From contig NZ_JARRAB010000006.1 of the NCBI RefSeq assembly GCF_030376615.1, positions 1 through 64,000 on the forward strand: a stretch of DNA of 64,000 nt. The letters run 5' to 3'. Origin of the DNA: Pseudomonas sp. sp1636. Lineage in GTDB: Bacteria > Pseudomonadota > Gammaproteobacteria > Pseudomonadales > Pseudomonadaceae. A program made the position numbers and the translations under genes. The notes beneath the pieces are model-generated. The model was given only the letters and a program-made list of their open reading frames with translations. It was not told the origin of the DNA and made no database searches. This document shows positions 9,634-18,916 of this stretch, piece by piece (position 1 is the stretch's first letter; each line of letters begins with the position of its first letter).

Positions 9634-11936
9634 ACCGGCCGTCCAACAGCGGCAACCGCCGCATCCTGGTGGTCGATGACACGCCGGCGATCCACCAGGA
9701 CTTTTGCAAGATTCTCGGCACGGGTCTCGACCGCGAAGCCGCCCTGGCCTCTGCCGAGGCGGCCCTGTTCGGCGACGCCCAGGTGCAGCGCCAAGCCTTC
9801 GAGCTCGACTCCGCCTACCAGGGCCAGGAGGCCCTGGCCCTGGTCATCGCCGCGCTGGAGCAGAACAGAGCCTATGCCATGGCGTTCATCGATATGCGCA
9901 TGCCGCCCGGCTGGGACGGCCTCGAGACCATCGAGCGCCTGTGGCAGGTCGACCCGCAGCTGCAGGTCGCCCTCTGCACCGCCCATTCCGATTATTCCTG
10001 GGAGCAAATGGCCGAGCGCCTCGACCTGGGTGACCGGCTGCTGATCCTGAAGAAACCCTTCGACACCATCGAGATCCGCCAAATGGCCAGCGCGCTGACC
10101 GTGAAGTGGCAGATGACCCGGGACGCAGAGTTGAGAATGAGCAACCTGGAGCAAGCGGTCGAGGCGCGCACCCAGGAGCTGTCCGACGCCAACATCATCG
10201 TCCAGAACAGCCCGACCATCCTCTACCGCCTGCGCGGCGAACCTTCGTTCCCGCTGATGTATATCTCGCACAACATCACTAAATTCGGCCACGACGCCGC
10301 GCAACTGCTGGCATCGCCGAACTGGGCGCAGGAGCTGATCCATCCCGACGACCAGGCCATGGTCGACGCGGCGATGGCGCGGGTGCTGGAGAGGGACGCG
10401 CAAGGCGCCTCGATCGAGTTTCGCCTGCGCACTGGCGATGGCGCCTACCGCTGGGTCGAGAACCGCTATATCCCGGTGCGCAACAAGGAGGGCCGGCTGT
10501 TCGAGATCGAAGGGATCATCCTCGACATCACCGAGCGCAAGCTGGCGGAGGAGAAAATCGCCCTGCTGGCCCGCACCGACGGACTCACCGGCCTGGCCAA
10601 CCGCGCGACCTTTAGCGAACGCCTGGGCCAAGCCTTTGCCGCCTGCCAGCGCGGGGCGACCCCGTTTGCGATCTTTTACCTGGATCTCGACCACTTCAAG
10701 CAGGTCAATGACACCCTGGGCCACCCGGTCGGCGACCTGCTGCTGCAGCAAGTGTCCGAGCGCATCAAGCGCTGTACGCGCGCCAGCGATGTGCTCGCCC
10801 GGCTCGGCGGCGACGAGTTCGCCATCCTGCAGATGGACATGGCCGAGCCGGCCAACGCCGGCGCCCTGGCGGCCAAGCTGCAGACCAGCCTGGCGCTGCC
10901 CTACTCGCTCAACGGCAACCAGGTGCGCATTTCCGCCAGCATCGGCATCTGCCCCTATTCGCCCTCGAGCGCCAATGCGGATGCCATGCTGGCGCAGGCC
11001 GACCTGGCGCTCTACCGCTCCAAGGACGAGGGGCGCAACCAGTACCACTTCCATTCCGAGGATCTCGACCAACAGGTGCTCGACCGGGTAACCCTGGCCA
11101 ATGATCTGCGCAGGGCAATCGAGCGGGACGAGCTGGAGCTGTATTACCTGCCAGAGGTCGAACTGGCGTCCGGCAGAATCCTCGGCATGGAGGCGTTGGC
11201 GCGCTGGAACCACCCGGAGCAAGGCCTGCTCGGCGCCGATGCCTTTATCCCCATTGCCGAAAAGACCGGCACCATAGTGGCTCTCGGCCATTGGGTGCTC
11301 GAACACGCGTGTCGGCAGATGCGCCTGTGGCGCGACAAGGGCATGGCGCCCCCGGTGATTACGGTCAACCTGTCGCTCGCGCAGATCAAGAGCGGCGACG
11401 AACTGGTACGGGATGTCGCCGACACCCTCGGCAAATGGGGGCTGGCGCCGTCCGACCTGGAGTTCGACGTGACCGAAGCCACCCTGGCGCAGACCAAGTG
11501 GACGCGCAGCGACGTGCTGCCACAGCTGCGCGAGCTGGGCGTGAAGATCGCCATCGACGATTTCGGCACCGAGTATTCGTCGTTCGACTACCTCAAGACT
11601 TATCGGGTCAACCACCTGAAGATCGCCCAGTCCTTCATCAATGCGGCTACCGAAGATCCGGACAGCGCCACAACCATCCGCGCCATCATCAACTTCGCCC
11701 GCGAACTCGGTATCGGCATAGTCGCCGAAGGCGTGGAGACCCAGGAGCAGCGAGCGCTGCTGATGTCGACGGGCTCCACCACGCAGGGCCAGGGCTTCTT
11801 CTTCAGCGAGGCGGTGGACAACCGGCGCGCCGGCGAATTGCTGCGCCAGGGCCGCATCGTACCGAGCGCGCAGCGTGTCGCTGCGGGTGCGGCCAGCGGC
11901 ATACCGCAAGAGCCTTCGGAGGCTTGGCGTGAGTAG
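9630..11936 (+). CDS. REC-PAS-GGDEF-EAL cyclic-di-GMP enzyme
   Basis: The 768-aa protein has a receiver domain (residues ~8-170) with the acidic pair in VVDDTP, a phospho-acceptor Asp in AFIDMRMPPGWDG and Lys in KKPFD. A PAS domain (~195-305), a GGDEF domain and an EAL domain follow. GGDEF is intact (RLGGDEF), with the RASD inhibitory site five residues before it. The EAL domain keeps MEALAR, the metal-binding Asn and Glu, IDDFGT, the Lys of LKIAQSF and AEGVET. Two conserved positions differ: DFGTEYSS has Glu for Gly, and LKIA has Ala for Asp. Both synthesis and hydrolysis of c-di-GMP look possible. It is coupled to the kinase gene upstream. Confidence 0.88.
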   Translation: MNRPSNSGNRRILVVDDTPAIHQDFCKILGTGLDREAALASAEAALFGDAQVQRQAFELDSAYQGQEALALVIAALEQNRAYAMAFIDMRMPPGWDGLETIERLWQVDPQLQVALCTAHSDYSWEQMAERLDLGDRLLILKKPFDTIEIRQMASALTVKWQMTRDAELRMSNLEQAVEARTQELSDANIIVQNSPTILYRLRGEPSFPLMYISHNITKFGHDAAQLLASPNWAQELIHPDDQAMVDAAMARVLERDAQGASIEFRLRTGDGAYRWVENRYIPVRNKEGRLFEIEGIILDITERKLAEEKIALLARTDGLTGLANRATFSERLGQAFAACQRGATPFAIFYLDLDHFKQVNDTLGHPVGDLLLQQVSERIKRCTRASDVLARLGGDEFAILQMDMAEPANAGALAAKLQTSLALPYSLNGNQVRISASIGICPYSPSSANADAMLAQADLALYRSKDEGRNQYHFHSEDLDQQVLDRVTLANDLRRAIERDELELYYLPEVELASGRILGMEALARWNHPEQGLLGADAFIPIAEKTGTIVALGHWVLEHACRQMRLWRDKGMAPPVITVNLSLAQIKSGDELVRDVADTLGKWGLAPSDLEFDVTEATLAQTKWTRSDVLPQLRELGVKIAIDDFGTEYSSFDYLKTYRVNHLKIAQSFINAATEDPDSATTIRAIINFARELGIGIVAEGVETQEQRALLMSTGSTTQGQGFFFSEAVDNRRAGELLRQGRIVPSAQRVAAGAASGIPQEPSEAWRE

Positions 11937-13821
11937 ATCCGCGAATACCGGCAACCGGCGCATCCTGCTGATCGACGACAACCCAGCGATTCACCAGGAT
12001 TTCCAGAAAATTCTCGGCGCGGGCCTGAACAGCGAAGCGGCCCTGAACTCGGTCGAGGCGGCCCTGTTCGGCGATAGCGTCCCGGTGCGTCAAGCCTTCG
12101 CGCTCGATTCCGCGTATCAGGGCCAGGAAGCGCTGGCCATGGTCATGGCCGCACTGGAGCAGAACAGACCCTATGCCATGGCGTTCATCGACATGCGCAT
12201 GCCCCCCGGATGGGACGGTGTCGAGACCCTCGAACGTCTCTGGCAGGTCGATCCGCGGCTGCAGGTCGCCCTCTGCACCGCCTATTCCGACTATTCCTGG
12301 GAGCAAATGGCCGAGCGCCTCGACCTGGGTGACCGGCTGCTGATCCTGAAGAAGCCCTTCGACAGCATCGAGATCCGCCAAATGGCCAGCGCGCTGACCG
12401 TGAAATGGCAGATGGCCCAAGATGCGGCCATAAAAATGAGCAACCTGGAGCAAGTCGTTGAGGATCGCGCACTGGAACTGCTGAACATGTCCCATTTGCT
12501 GCAGTACGACGCTCTCACCGAGTTGCCCAATGCCGCCCTGCTCCAGGATCGGCTGACCCAGGCAATCGCCATCGCCCGGCGTCAGCGCAAACAGCTCGCG
12601 GTGATGTTCCTCGGCCTGGATCGTTTCAAGCGCATCAACAACGGCATGGGCCACCCCATCGGCGATGCATTGCTCAAGACGGTTGCCGGGCGCTTGGTCG
12701 CGACCGTGCGCCAATCGGATTCGGTTTTTCGCCACGGGGCGGATGAATTCGTGCTGTTGCTGACGGATGTGACCCACCCGCAACAGAGCATCGGCATTGC
12801 GCAGAAGCTGCTCGCGGCACTCAGGGTGCCGCAATGCATTGCGGGGCACGATCTCAGCGTCACCGCGAGTCTGGGGATCGGCACCTACCCGGATGACGGC
12901 GAGGATGCGGAGAGCTTGATCAGTAAAGCGGAAGCGGCGATGCACAATGCCAAGGAAAATGGCCGCGATGATTTCCGTTTTTTCAAACCGGACATGAACC
13001 AGTGCGCGCGCGCGCAGCAATCCATCGAAATTGGGCTGCGGCAGGCGCTGGCGCGGCACGAGTTTGTCCTGCATTACCAGCCGAAGCTGAATCTTCAGAC
13101 CGGCGCTATTACCGGCGCCGAGGCGCTTATCCGCTGGCAGCACCCCGAGCGAGGAATGATCTCCCCGGCTGAGTTCATCCCGATTGCCGAGGACAGTGGC
13201 CTGATCGTGCCGCTCAGCCAGTGGGTGCTGCGCGAAGCCTGTCGGCAGGCCCGGGTGTGGCGGGATGCCCATCTGCCGCCGCTGTCCATGGCGGTCAATA
13301 TCTCCGCCCTCGACTTCCGTCAGCGGGGCTTCCTCCAGGGCATTCGCGCGGTATTGGAGGAAACCCAGTTGGCACCGCACGCCCTCGAGCTGGAAATCAC
13401 CGAGGGCGTTCTCATTCAGGATGTCGAGTCGACGCTCTCGGTCTTTCAGGCGCTCAAGGACATGGGCGTACGGCTGGCCATCGATGACTTCGGCACCGGC
13501 TATTCCAGCCTGAGTTATCTTCGGCGGTTTCCGGTCGACGTACTGAAAATCGACCAGTCGTTCGTGCGCGACATCGGCACCGATGAGAATGATGCCGCCA
13601 TTGTCAGCGCTATCATCGGCATGGGTAATAGCCTCAAGCTGCGGGTCATTGCCGAGGGCGTGGAAACCCGGGAACAGCTGGTCTTCCTGCAGGCCCATCG
13701 GTGCGAAGAAGGCCAGGGGTTTTATTTTAGCCGGGCGGTTACCGCCGAGGCGTTCGCCACGCTGCTGGCTGAGGGTATGGCTGGGCGCGTGCACCCTTCA
13801 GTACGCCAGCCATGTCGTTGA
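11929..13821 (+). CDS. REC-GGDEF-EAL protein with degenerate GGDEF motif
   Basis: I start this 630-aa protein at GTG 11929, which follows CGGAGG by 6 bp and overlaps the previous stop; an upstream in-frame ATG at 11875 lacks such a site. Its receiver domain is nearly the same as that of the preceding protein, including IDMRMPPGWDG and KKPFD, but there is no PAS domain. The GGDEF signature reads GADEF and the metal-binding segment reads FLGLDRFKRIN, so cyclase activity may be weak or lost. The EAL domain looks fully active (EALIRW, IDDFGTGYSS, LKIDQSF, AEGVET). It is probably a phosphodiesterase under the same kinase. Confidence 0.87.
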   Translation: MSRSANTGNRRILLIDDNPAIHQDFQKILGAGLNSEAALNSVEAALFGDSVPVRQAFALDSAYQGQEALAMVMAALEQNRPYAMAFIDMRMPPGWDGVETLERLWQVDPRLQVALCTAYSDYSWEQMAERLDLGDRLLILKKPFDSIEIRQMASALTVKWQMAQDAAIKMSNLEQVVEDRALELLNMSHLLQYDALTELPNAALLQDRLTQAIAIARRQRKQLAVMFLGLDRFKRINNGMGHPIGDALLKTVAGRLVATVRQSDSVFRHGADEFVLLLTDVTHPQQSIGIAQKLLAALRVPQCIAGHDLSVTASLGIGTYPDDGEDAESLISKAEAAMHNAKENGRDDFRFFKPDMNQCARAQQSIEIGLRQALARHEFVLHYQPKLNLQTGAITGAEALIRWQHPERGMISPAEFIPIAEDSGLIVPLSQWVLREACRQARVWRDAHLPPLSMAVNISALDFRQRGFLQGIRAVLEETQLAPHALELEITEGVLIQDVESTLSVFQALKDMGVRLAIDDFGTGYSSLSYLRRFPVDVLKIDQSFVRDIGTDENDAAIVSAIIGMGNSLKLRVIAEGVETREQLVFLQAHRCEEGQGFYFSRAVTAEAFATLLAEGMAGRVHPSVRQPCR

Positions 13822-13875
13822 CTCCCGCCGCGACGCAGCGCCAGCCGGGTTATCGGAGTGGGCCGGGGCGTCCGC

Positions 13876-14919
13876 TCAGCCCGCCTGCATCGCCTGGCGG
13901 ATGTCCGCCGCCAGCTCGCGCACCCGCGCCTCTTCGGTATCCCAGGAGCACATGAAACGTGCGCCACCGGCACCGATAAAGGTGTAGAAGCGCCAGCCCT
14001 TGGCGCGCAAAGCATCGATGGCCGGTTCGGACAGTTGCAGGAACACGCCGTTGGCCTCCACCGGAAACATCAGACTGACGCCCGGCACGTCGCCGACCAG
14101 CTCCGCGAGCAGGCGCGCGCAGCGGTTGGCATGGCGGGCGTATTTCAGCCAGGCGTCGCTCTGCAGCAGGCCGACCCAGGGCGCGGACAGGTAGCGCATC
14201 TTCGAGGCGAGCTGGCCGGCCTGCTTGCAGCGGTAGTCGAAGTCCTCGGCCAGGGCCTTGTTGAAGAACAGGATCGCCTCGCCCACCGCCATGCCGTTCT
14301 TGGTGCCGCCGAAGCAGAGCACGTCGACCCCGGCCTGCCAGGTCAGCTCGGCCGGCGAGCAACCGAGAAAGGCGCAGGCGTTGGAAAAGCGTGCGCCATC
14401 CATGTGCAGGTTGAGGCCCAGTTCGCGGCAGGTGGCGCTGATCGCGCGGACTTCTTCGGGGCGATAGACGGTGCCGACCTCGCTGGCCTGGGTCAGCGTC
14501 ACCACCCGCGGTTTCGGGTAGTGGATGTCCTGGCGCTTGAGGGCGATCTCGCGGATCGCCGCCGGGGTCAGCTTGCCGTTTTCGGTACGCGCCAGCAGCA
14601 GTTTGGAGCCGTTGGAGAAGAACTCCGGGGCGCCGCATTCGTCGGTCTCGACGTGGGCGGTTTCCGAGCAGATCACGCTGTGGTAGCTCTGGCACAGGGA
14701 GGCCAGGGCCAGCGAGTTGGCCGCGGTGCCGTTGAAGGCGAAGAACACCTCGCAGTCGGTTTCGAACAATTGGCGAAAATGATCGGCGGCGCGCACCGTC
14801 CACTGGTCGTCGCCGTAGGCGCGCTCGTGGCCGTGGTTGGCCTCGGCCATGGCGGCCCAGGCTTCCGGGCAGATGCCGGCATAGTTGTCGCTGGCGAACT
14901 GTTGCGATGAGTCGGACAT
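13876..14919 (-). CDS. ltaE: Low-specificity L-threonine aldolase
   Basis: This 347-aa PLP enzyme cleaves L-threonine or allo-threonine, and in some homologues 3-hydroxytrimethyllysine, to glycine plus aldehyde. The PLP lysine is in FGGTKNG (near residue 203), and the fold-type I hallmarks HMDGARF and AHVETDE are present. The start follows AAGGAAC. It lies next to glyA-sox, which fits a role in linking glycine and threonine or serine pools. From memory, PAO1 has the same gene between gbcB and glyA. Confidence 0.92.
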   Translation of the reverse strand: MSDSSQQFASDNYAGICPEAWAAMAEANHGHERAYGDDQWTVRAADHFRQLFETDCEVFFAFNGTAANSLALASLCQSYHSVICSETAHVETDECGAPEFFSNGSKLLLARTENGKLTPAAIREIALKRQDIHYPKPRVVTLTQASEVGTVYRPEEVRAISATCRELGLNLHMDGARFSNACAFLGCSPAELTWQAGVDVLCFGGTKNGMAVGEAILFFNKALAEDFDYRCKQAGQLASKMRYLSAPWVGLLQSDAWLKYARHANRCARLLAELVGDVPGVSLMFPVEANGVFLQLSEPAIDALRAKGWRFYTFIGAGGARFMCSWDTEEARVRELAADIRQAMQAG

Positions 14920-15095
14920 GGCACGTTCCTTATTGTTTGGTCATCGGCGCGTGCCGCTACTTTACCCCCTGCGTCAAGCGCGGGGGCACGCCGCGGCGAC
15001 ATCTTGTTCATTCCAGGCGCTGTGCGGGCCAGGATTCGCGCAAGTCGTGCGGCCATGCCACGCCATATGGGGTACCTTCGCCTGAATGCCGACCG

Positions 15096-15851
15096 ATGAG
15101 CGCCGCCATGCCGACCCCGTCCCCCGCCCAGGCCAGCCGCCCGCGCGATGCCGCGCTGGATCTGCTCAAGTGGCTGGCGCTGCTGAGCATGCTGGTCGAT
15201 CACCTGCGGCATGTCTGGCCGCCGCTGTACGCCCTGTATATTCCCGGTCGCCTGGCCTTCCCGCTGTTCTGCCTGGCCATCGCCGCCAACCTGGCACGTC
15301 CCTCGGCGGATCCGCGCAGGCCACTGCCGCTGCGCTACCTCGGCCTGCTGCTGGGGTTTGCGCTGCTGGCCGAGTGGCCGTATCGGTTGCTGGTGCAGGC
15401 GCCGCAATCGCTCAATGTGCTGCCGACCCTGATCCTCGGCCTGCTGATCGCCCACGGCGTGCAGCAGCCCCCTGGCCAGGCGCGCTGGCTGGCCGTGGGC
15501 GCCCTGCTGCTCGCCGTGGTCGCTCATCCCTGGCTGATGTTCGGCCTCGCCGGGGCCTTGTTGCCGGCGGCCTTCGTCTACGCCTTGAGCCGGCCCCATC
15601 CGGCCTGGCTCTGGCCGCTGCTGCTGAGCCTGATCGCCAACTACTGGCCACCCTTCTATGCCGCAGCGGCGCGCGGCGAGCCCTTTGCCTGGGCGGTGCT
15701 GCTCAGCTGCGCGCTGGCGCCGCTGTTCGGTCTCTGGCTGTTGCGCCAGCCGCTGCAGATCCGCATTGCGCCGGTACGCCGCTGGGCCTATCTGTTCTAT
15801 CCCGGGCACTTTCTGCTGCTCGTAGCGCTGCGCGAATACTGGCTACGCTGA
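15096..15851 (+). CDS. TraX-family integral membrane protein
   Basis: The 251-aa protein is almost entirely hydrophobic, with about eight membrane segments. It begins with the TraX-like motif around [16 protein letters not shown], followed by [17 protein letters not shown]. TraX of F plasmids acetylates pilin and belongs to an acyltransferase-like fold, but chromosomal homologues in pseudomonads have no known role. It carries no conjugation genes nearby. The start is uncertain between 15096 and 15108, as neither has a strong ribosome-binding site. It sits between ltaE and glyA, as I recall for PAO1. Confidence 0.8.
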   Translation: MSAAMPTPSPAQASRPRDAALDLLKWLALLSMLVDHLRHVWPPLYALYIPGRLAFPLFCLAIAANLARPSADPRRPLPLRYLGLLLGFALLAEWPYRLLVQAPQSLNVLPTLILGLLIAHGVQQPPGQARWLAVGALLLAVVAHPWLMFGLAGALLPAAFVYALSRPHPAWLWPLLLSLIANYWPPFYAAAARGEPFAWAVLLSCALAPLFGLWLLRQPLQIRIAPVRRWAYLFYPGHFLLLVALREYWLR

Positions 15852-15970
15852 AACGGATTCCCCATAGCGGCAAGTCGCCGACGCGCATGTCGCAAACGCA
15901 ACCTCCCGTGGCGTGCATAGGCATCTGGCCGTGCAGGGCGAGTCATACCATCGATTGCACAAGGGCCAAG

Positions 15971-15994
15971 CCCCGATTCCGACCCCGATTCCGA
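15971..15994 (+). repeat. Two 12-bp tandem repeats upstream of glyA
   Basis: The unit CCCCGATTCCGA occurs twice in direct tandem, 40 bp before the glyA start. It could be a regulator half-site array or simple slippage. Confidence 0.6.
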
Positions 15995-16000
15995 CACAAA

Positions 16001-16019
16001 GGCGCCACAGCGTGGCGCC
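16001..16019 (+). promoter_or_regulatory. Hairpin touching the glyA ribosome-binding site
   Basis: A perfect 8-bp stem (GGCGCCAC / GTGGCGCC) with a 3-nt loop ends one base before the CAGGAG ribosome-binding site of glyA. In the mRNA it could affect ribosome access or protect the 5' end. It does not resemble the glycine riboswitch. Confidence 0.5.
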
Positions 16020-16033
16020 GCAGGAGATCAGCG

Positions 16034-17287
16034 ATGTTCAGCAAACAAGACCAAATCCAGGGCTACGACGACGAACTGCTGGCGGCGATCAACGCCGAAG
16101 AGGCGCGTCAGGAGCATCACATCGAGCTGATCGCCTCGGAGAACTACACCAGCCCGCGGGTAATGGAAGCTCAGGGCAGCGGCCTGACCAACAAGTACGC
16201 CGAAGGCTATCCGGGCAAGCGTTACTACGGCGGCTGCGAGCATGTCGACGTGGTCGAGCAGTTGGCCATCGACCGGGCCAAGCAACTGTTCGGCGCCGAC
16301 TTCGCCAACGTCCAGCCGCACTCCGGCTCCTCGGCCAACGGCGCGGTCTACCTGGCGCTGCTCAACGCCGGTGACACCATTCTGGGCATGAGCTTGGCCC
16401 ACGGCGGCCACCTGACCCACGGTTCCAAGGTCAGCTCTTCCGGCAAGCTGTACAACGCCGTGCAGTACGGCATCGACACCGCCACCGGGCTGATCGATTA
16501 CGACGAAGTCGAGCGCCTGGCCGTCGAGTGCCAGCCGAAGATGATCGTCGCCGGCTTCTCCGCCTACTCCAAGACCCTGGATTTCCCGCGTTTCCGCGCC
16601 ATCGCCGACAAGGTCGGTGCGCTGCTGTTCGTCGACATGGCCCACGTCGCCGGCCTGGTCGCCGCCGGCCTGTACCCCAACCCGCTGCCCTACGCCGACG
16701 TGGTCACCACCACCACCCACAAGACCCTGCGCGGTCCGCGTGGCGGCCTGATCCTGGCCAAGAGCAATCCCGAGATCGAGAAGAAGCTCAACGCCGCGGT
16801 GTTCCCCGGCGCCCAGGGCGGCCCGCTGATGCACGTGATCGCGGCCAAGGCGGTGTGCTTCAAGGAAGCCCTGGAGCCGAGCTTCAAGGAGTACCAGCAA
16901 CAGGTGATCAAGAACGCCCAGGCCATGGCCAAGGTGTTCATCGAGCGCGGCTATGACGTGGTCTCCGGTGGTACCGATAACCACCTGTTCCTGGTCAGCC
17001 TGATCCGTCAGGGCCTGACCGGCAAGGACGCCGACGCCGCCCTCGGCCGTGCCGGCATCACGGTGAACAAGAATTCCGTGCCCAACGACCCGCAGTCGCC
17101 GTTCGTCACCTCGGGCCTGCGTATCGGCACCCCGGCGATCACCACCCGCGGCTTCAAGGAGCAGCAGAGCATCGAGCTGGCCGGCTGGATTTGCGACATC
17201 CTCGACCACCTCGGCGATGCCGACGTCGAGGCGCAGGTCGCCACCCTGGCCGCCGGCCTGTGCGCGGATTATCCGGTTTACCGCTAA
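16034..17287 (+). CDS. glyA: Serine hydroxymethyltransferase
   Basis: This 417-aa PLP enzyme interconverts glycine plus methylene-THF with serine plus THF. Here it should capture the one-carbon unit and glycine released by sarcosine oxidation. The PLP-binding lysine is in [14 protein letters not shown], and the N-terminal signatures ELIASEN and [13 protein letters not shown] are intact. The ATG at 16034 follows CAGGAG; the frame is open upstream, but that part is not SHMT-like. It is the first gene of the sox operon, 33 bp before soxB, and is likely a betaine-inducible paralogue distinct from the housekeeping glyA. Confidence 0.95.
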   Translation: MFSKQDQIQGYDDELLAAINAEEARQEHHIELIASENYTSPRVMEAQGSGLTNKYAEGYPGKRYYGGCEHVDVVEQLAIDRAKQLFGADFANVQPHSGSSANGAVYLALLNAGDTILGMSLAHGGHLTHGSKVSSSGKLYNAVQYGIDTATGLIDYDEVERLAVECQPKMIVAGFSAYSKTLDFPRFRAIADKVGALLFVDMAHVAGLVAAGLYPNPLPYADVVTTTTHKTLRGPRGGLILAKSNPEIEKKLNAAVFPGAQGGPLMHVIAAKAVCFKEALEPSFKEYQQQVIKNAQAMAKVFIERGYDVVSGGTDNHLFLVSLIRQGLTGKDADAALGRAGITVNKNSVPNDPQSPFVTSGLRIGTPAITTRGFKEQQSIELAGWICDILDHLGDADVEAQVATLAAGLCADYPVYR

Positions 17288-17320
17288 GGTCTTAGTCTTT
17301 CGTATCAGGAGTACCCACTG

Positions 17321-18571
17321 ATGCAACGTTATTCCGGCTTCGGCCTGCTCAAGCACTCCTTCAGCCACCACGAAAACTGGCAGCGCATGTGGCGCAACCC
17401 GACGCCCAAGCCGGTCTACGACGTGATCATCGTCGGCGGCGGCGGCCACGGCCTGGCCACGGCCTATTACCTGGCCAAGGAATTCGGCGTGAAGAACGTC
17501 GCGGTGGTCGAGAAGGGCTGGCTGGGCGGCGGCAACACCGCGCGCAACACCACCATCGTGCGTTCCAACTACCTGTGGGACGAGTCGGCTCAGCTCTACG
17601 AGCACGCCATGAAACTGTGGGAAGGCCTGTCGCAGGACATCAACTACAACGTGATGTTCTCCCAGCGCGGCGTGTTCAACCTCGGTCACACCCTGCAGGA
17701 CATGCGCGACATCGAGCGCCGGGTGAGTGCCAACCGCCTCAACGGCATCGACGGCGAGGTGCTCAATGCCAAGCAGGTCGAGGAACTGATCCCGTTCATG
17801 GATTGCAGCAAGAACACCCGCTACCCGGTGATGGGCGCTTCCCTGCAACGGCGCGGCGGCGTCGCCCGTCACGATGCCGTGGCCTGGGGCTATGCCCGCG
17901 CCGCCGACGCCCTGGGCGTCGACCTGATCCAGCAGACCGAGGTAACCGGCTTCCGCAAGGAAAACGGCGTGGTCATCGGCGTGGAAACCAACAAGGGCTT
18001 CATCGGCGGCAAGCGCGTCGGCGTGGTCACCGCCGGTAACTCCGGGCACATGGCCAAGCTCGCCGGCTTCCGCCTGCCGATCGAGTCGCACCCGCTGCAG
18101 GCGCTGGTGTCCGAGCCGATCAAACCGATCATCGACAGCGTGATCATGTCCAACGCCGTGCACGGCTATATCAGCCAGTCGGACAAGGGCGACCTGGTCA
18201 TCGGTGCCGGCATCGACGGTTACGTCGGCTACGGCCAGCGCGGCTCCTACCCGACCATCGAACACACCCTGCAGGCCATCGTCGAGCTGTTCCCGGTGCT
18301 CTCGCGGGTACGGATGAACCGCCAGTGGGGCGGCATCGTCGACACCACGCCGGACGCCTGCCCGATCATCAGCAAGACCCCGGTGCAGAACCTGTTCTTC
18401 AACTGCGGTTGGGGCACCGGCGGCTTCAAGGCCACCCCGGGTTCCGGTCACGTGTTCGCCGCCAGCCTGGCCAAAGGCGAGATGCATGAACTGGCCAAAC
18501 CCTTCGCCATGGACCGTTTCTACAACGGCGCCCTGATCGACGAGCACGGCGCTGCCGGCGTCGCCCACTAA
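17321..18571 (+). CDS. soxB: Sarcosine oxidase beta subunit
   Basis: This is a catalytic flavoprotein subunit of the heterotetrameric sarcosine oxidase, which demethylates sarcosine to glycine with H2O2 and methylene-THF. The 416-aa protein has an N-terminal dinucleotide fold ([17 protein letters not shown], near residues 38-54). It also has the [11 protein letters not shown] segment, whose His aligns with the covalent FMN-binding His in characterised homologues. Length is typical. It lies 15 bp before soxD in the order soxB-D-A-G, which is diagnostic of this oxidase. Confidence 0.95.
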   Translation: MQRYSGFGLLKHSFSHHENWQRMWRNPTPKPVYDVIIVGGGGHGLATAYYLAKEFGVKNVAVVEKGWLGGGNTARNTTIVRSNYLWDESAQLYEHAMKLWEGLSQDINYNVMFSQRGVFNLGHTLQDMRDIERRVSANRLNGIDGEVLNAKQVEELIPFMDCSKNTRYPVMGASLQRRGGVARHDAVAWGYARAADALGVDLIQQTEVTGFRKENGVVIGVETNKGFIGGKRVGVVTAGNSGHMAKLAGFRLPIESHPLQALVSEPIKPIIDSVIMSNAVHGYISQSDKGDLVIGAGIDGYVGYGQRGSYPTIEHTLQAIVELFPVLSRVRMNRQWGGIVDTTPDACPIISKTPVQNLFFNCGWGTGGFKATPGSGHVFAASLAKGEMHELAKPFAMDRFYNGALIDEHGAAGVAH

Positions 18572-18586
18572 CAGGAGAAATCCGAC

Positions 18587-18916
18587 ATGCTGAACATCTT
18601 CTGTCCCCATTGTGGCGAGCTGCGCTCCGAAGAGGAATTCCACTCGGCCGGCCAGGCGCACATCCCGCGCCCGCTCGATCCGAATGCCTGCACCGATGCG
18701 GAGTGGGGCGAGTACCTGTTCTTCCGCGACAACCCGCGCGGCATCCACCACGAGCTGTGGATCCACGCGGCCGGTTGCCGGCAGTACTTCAATGCCACCC
18801 GCGACACCATCAGCTACGAAATTTTCGAAACCTACAAGATTGGCGAGAAGCCGAGCGTGACCGCTAAGCCGAACAGTGCGCAGCAGCCCAGCCGTGCGGC
18901 AGGAGAAAAGGCATGA
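18587..18916 (+). CDS. soxD: Sarcosine oxidase delta subunit
   Basis: This 109-aa zinc-binding subunit belongs to tetrameric sarcosine oxidase. The zinc ligands expected for SoxD are visible: Cys6 and Cys9 in FCPHCG, and the His and Cys of WIHAAGCRQYF around residues 59-64. The C-terminal 20 residues are polar and low in complexity. It overlaps the soxA start by 4 bp (ATGA), so translation is coupled. Confidence 0.94.
   Translation: MLNIFCPHCGELRSEEEFHSAGQAHIPRPLDPNACTDAEWGEYLFFRDNPRGIHHELWIHAAGCRQYFNATRDTISYEIFETYKIGEKPSVTAKPNSAQQPSRAAGEKA

Noticed and set aside
15096..15851. Evidence of a conjugative element from the TraX-family gene.
   Set aside because: No other transfer, integrase or relaxase genes are nearby, and the gene appears to be a normal chromosomal neighbour of glyA.
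15971..15994. CRISPR-like repeat.
   Set aside because: There are only two 12-bp units in direct contact, with no spacers and no cas genes.
15852..16033. Possible glycine riboswitch upstream of glyA.
   Set aside because: The leader has a single simple hairpin and none of the conserved glycine aptamer structure I would expect.
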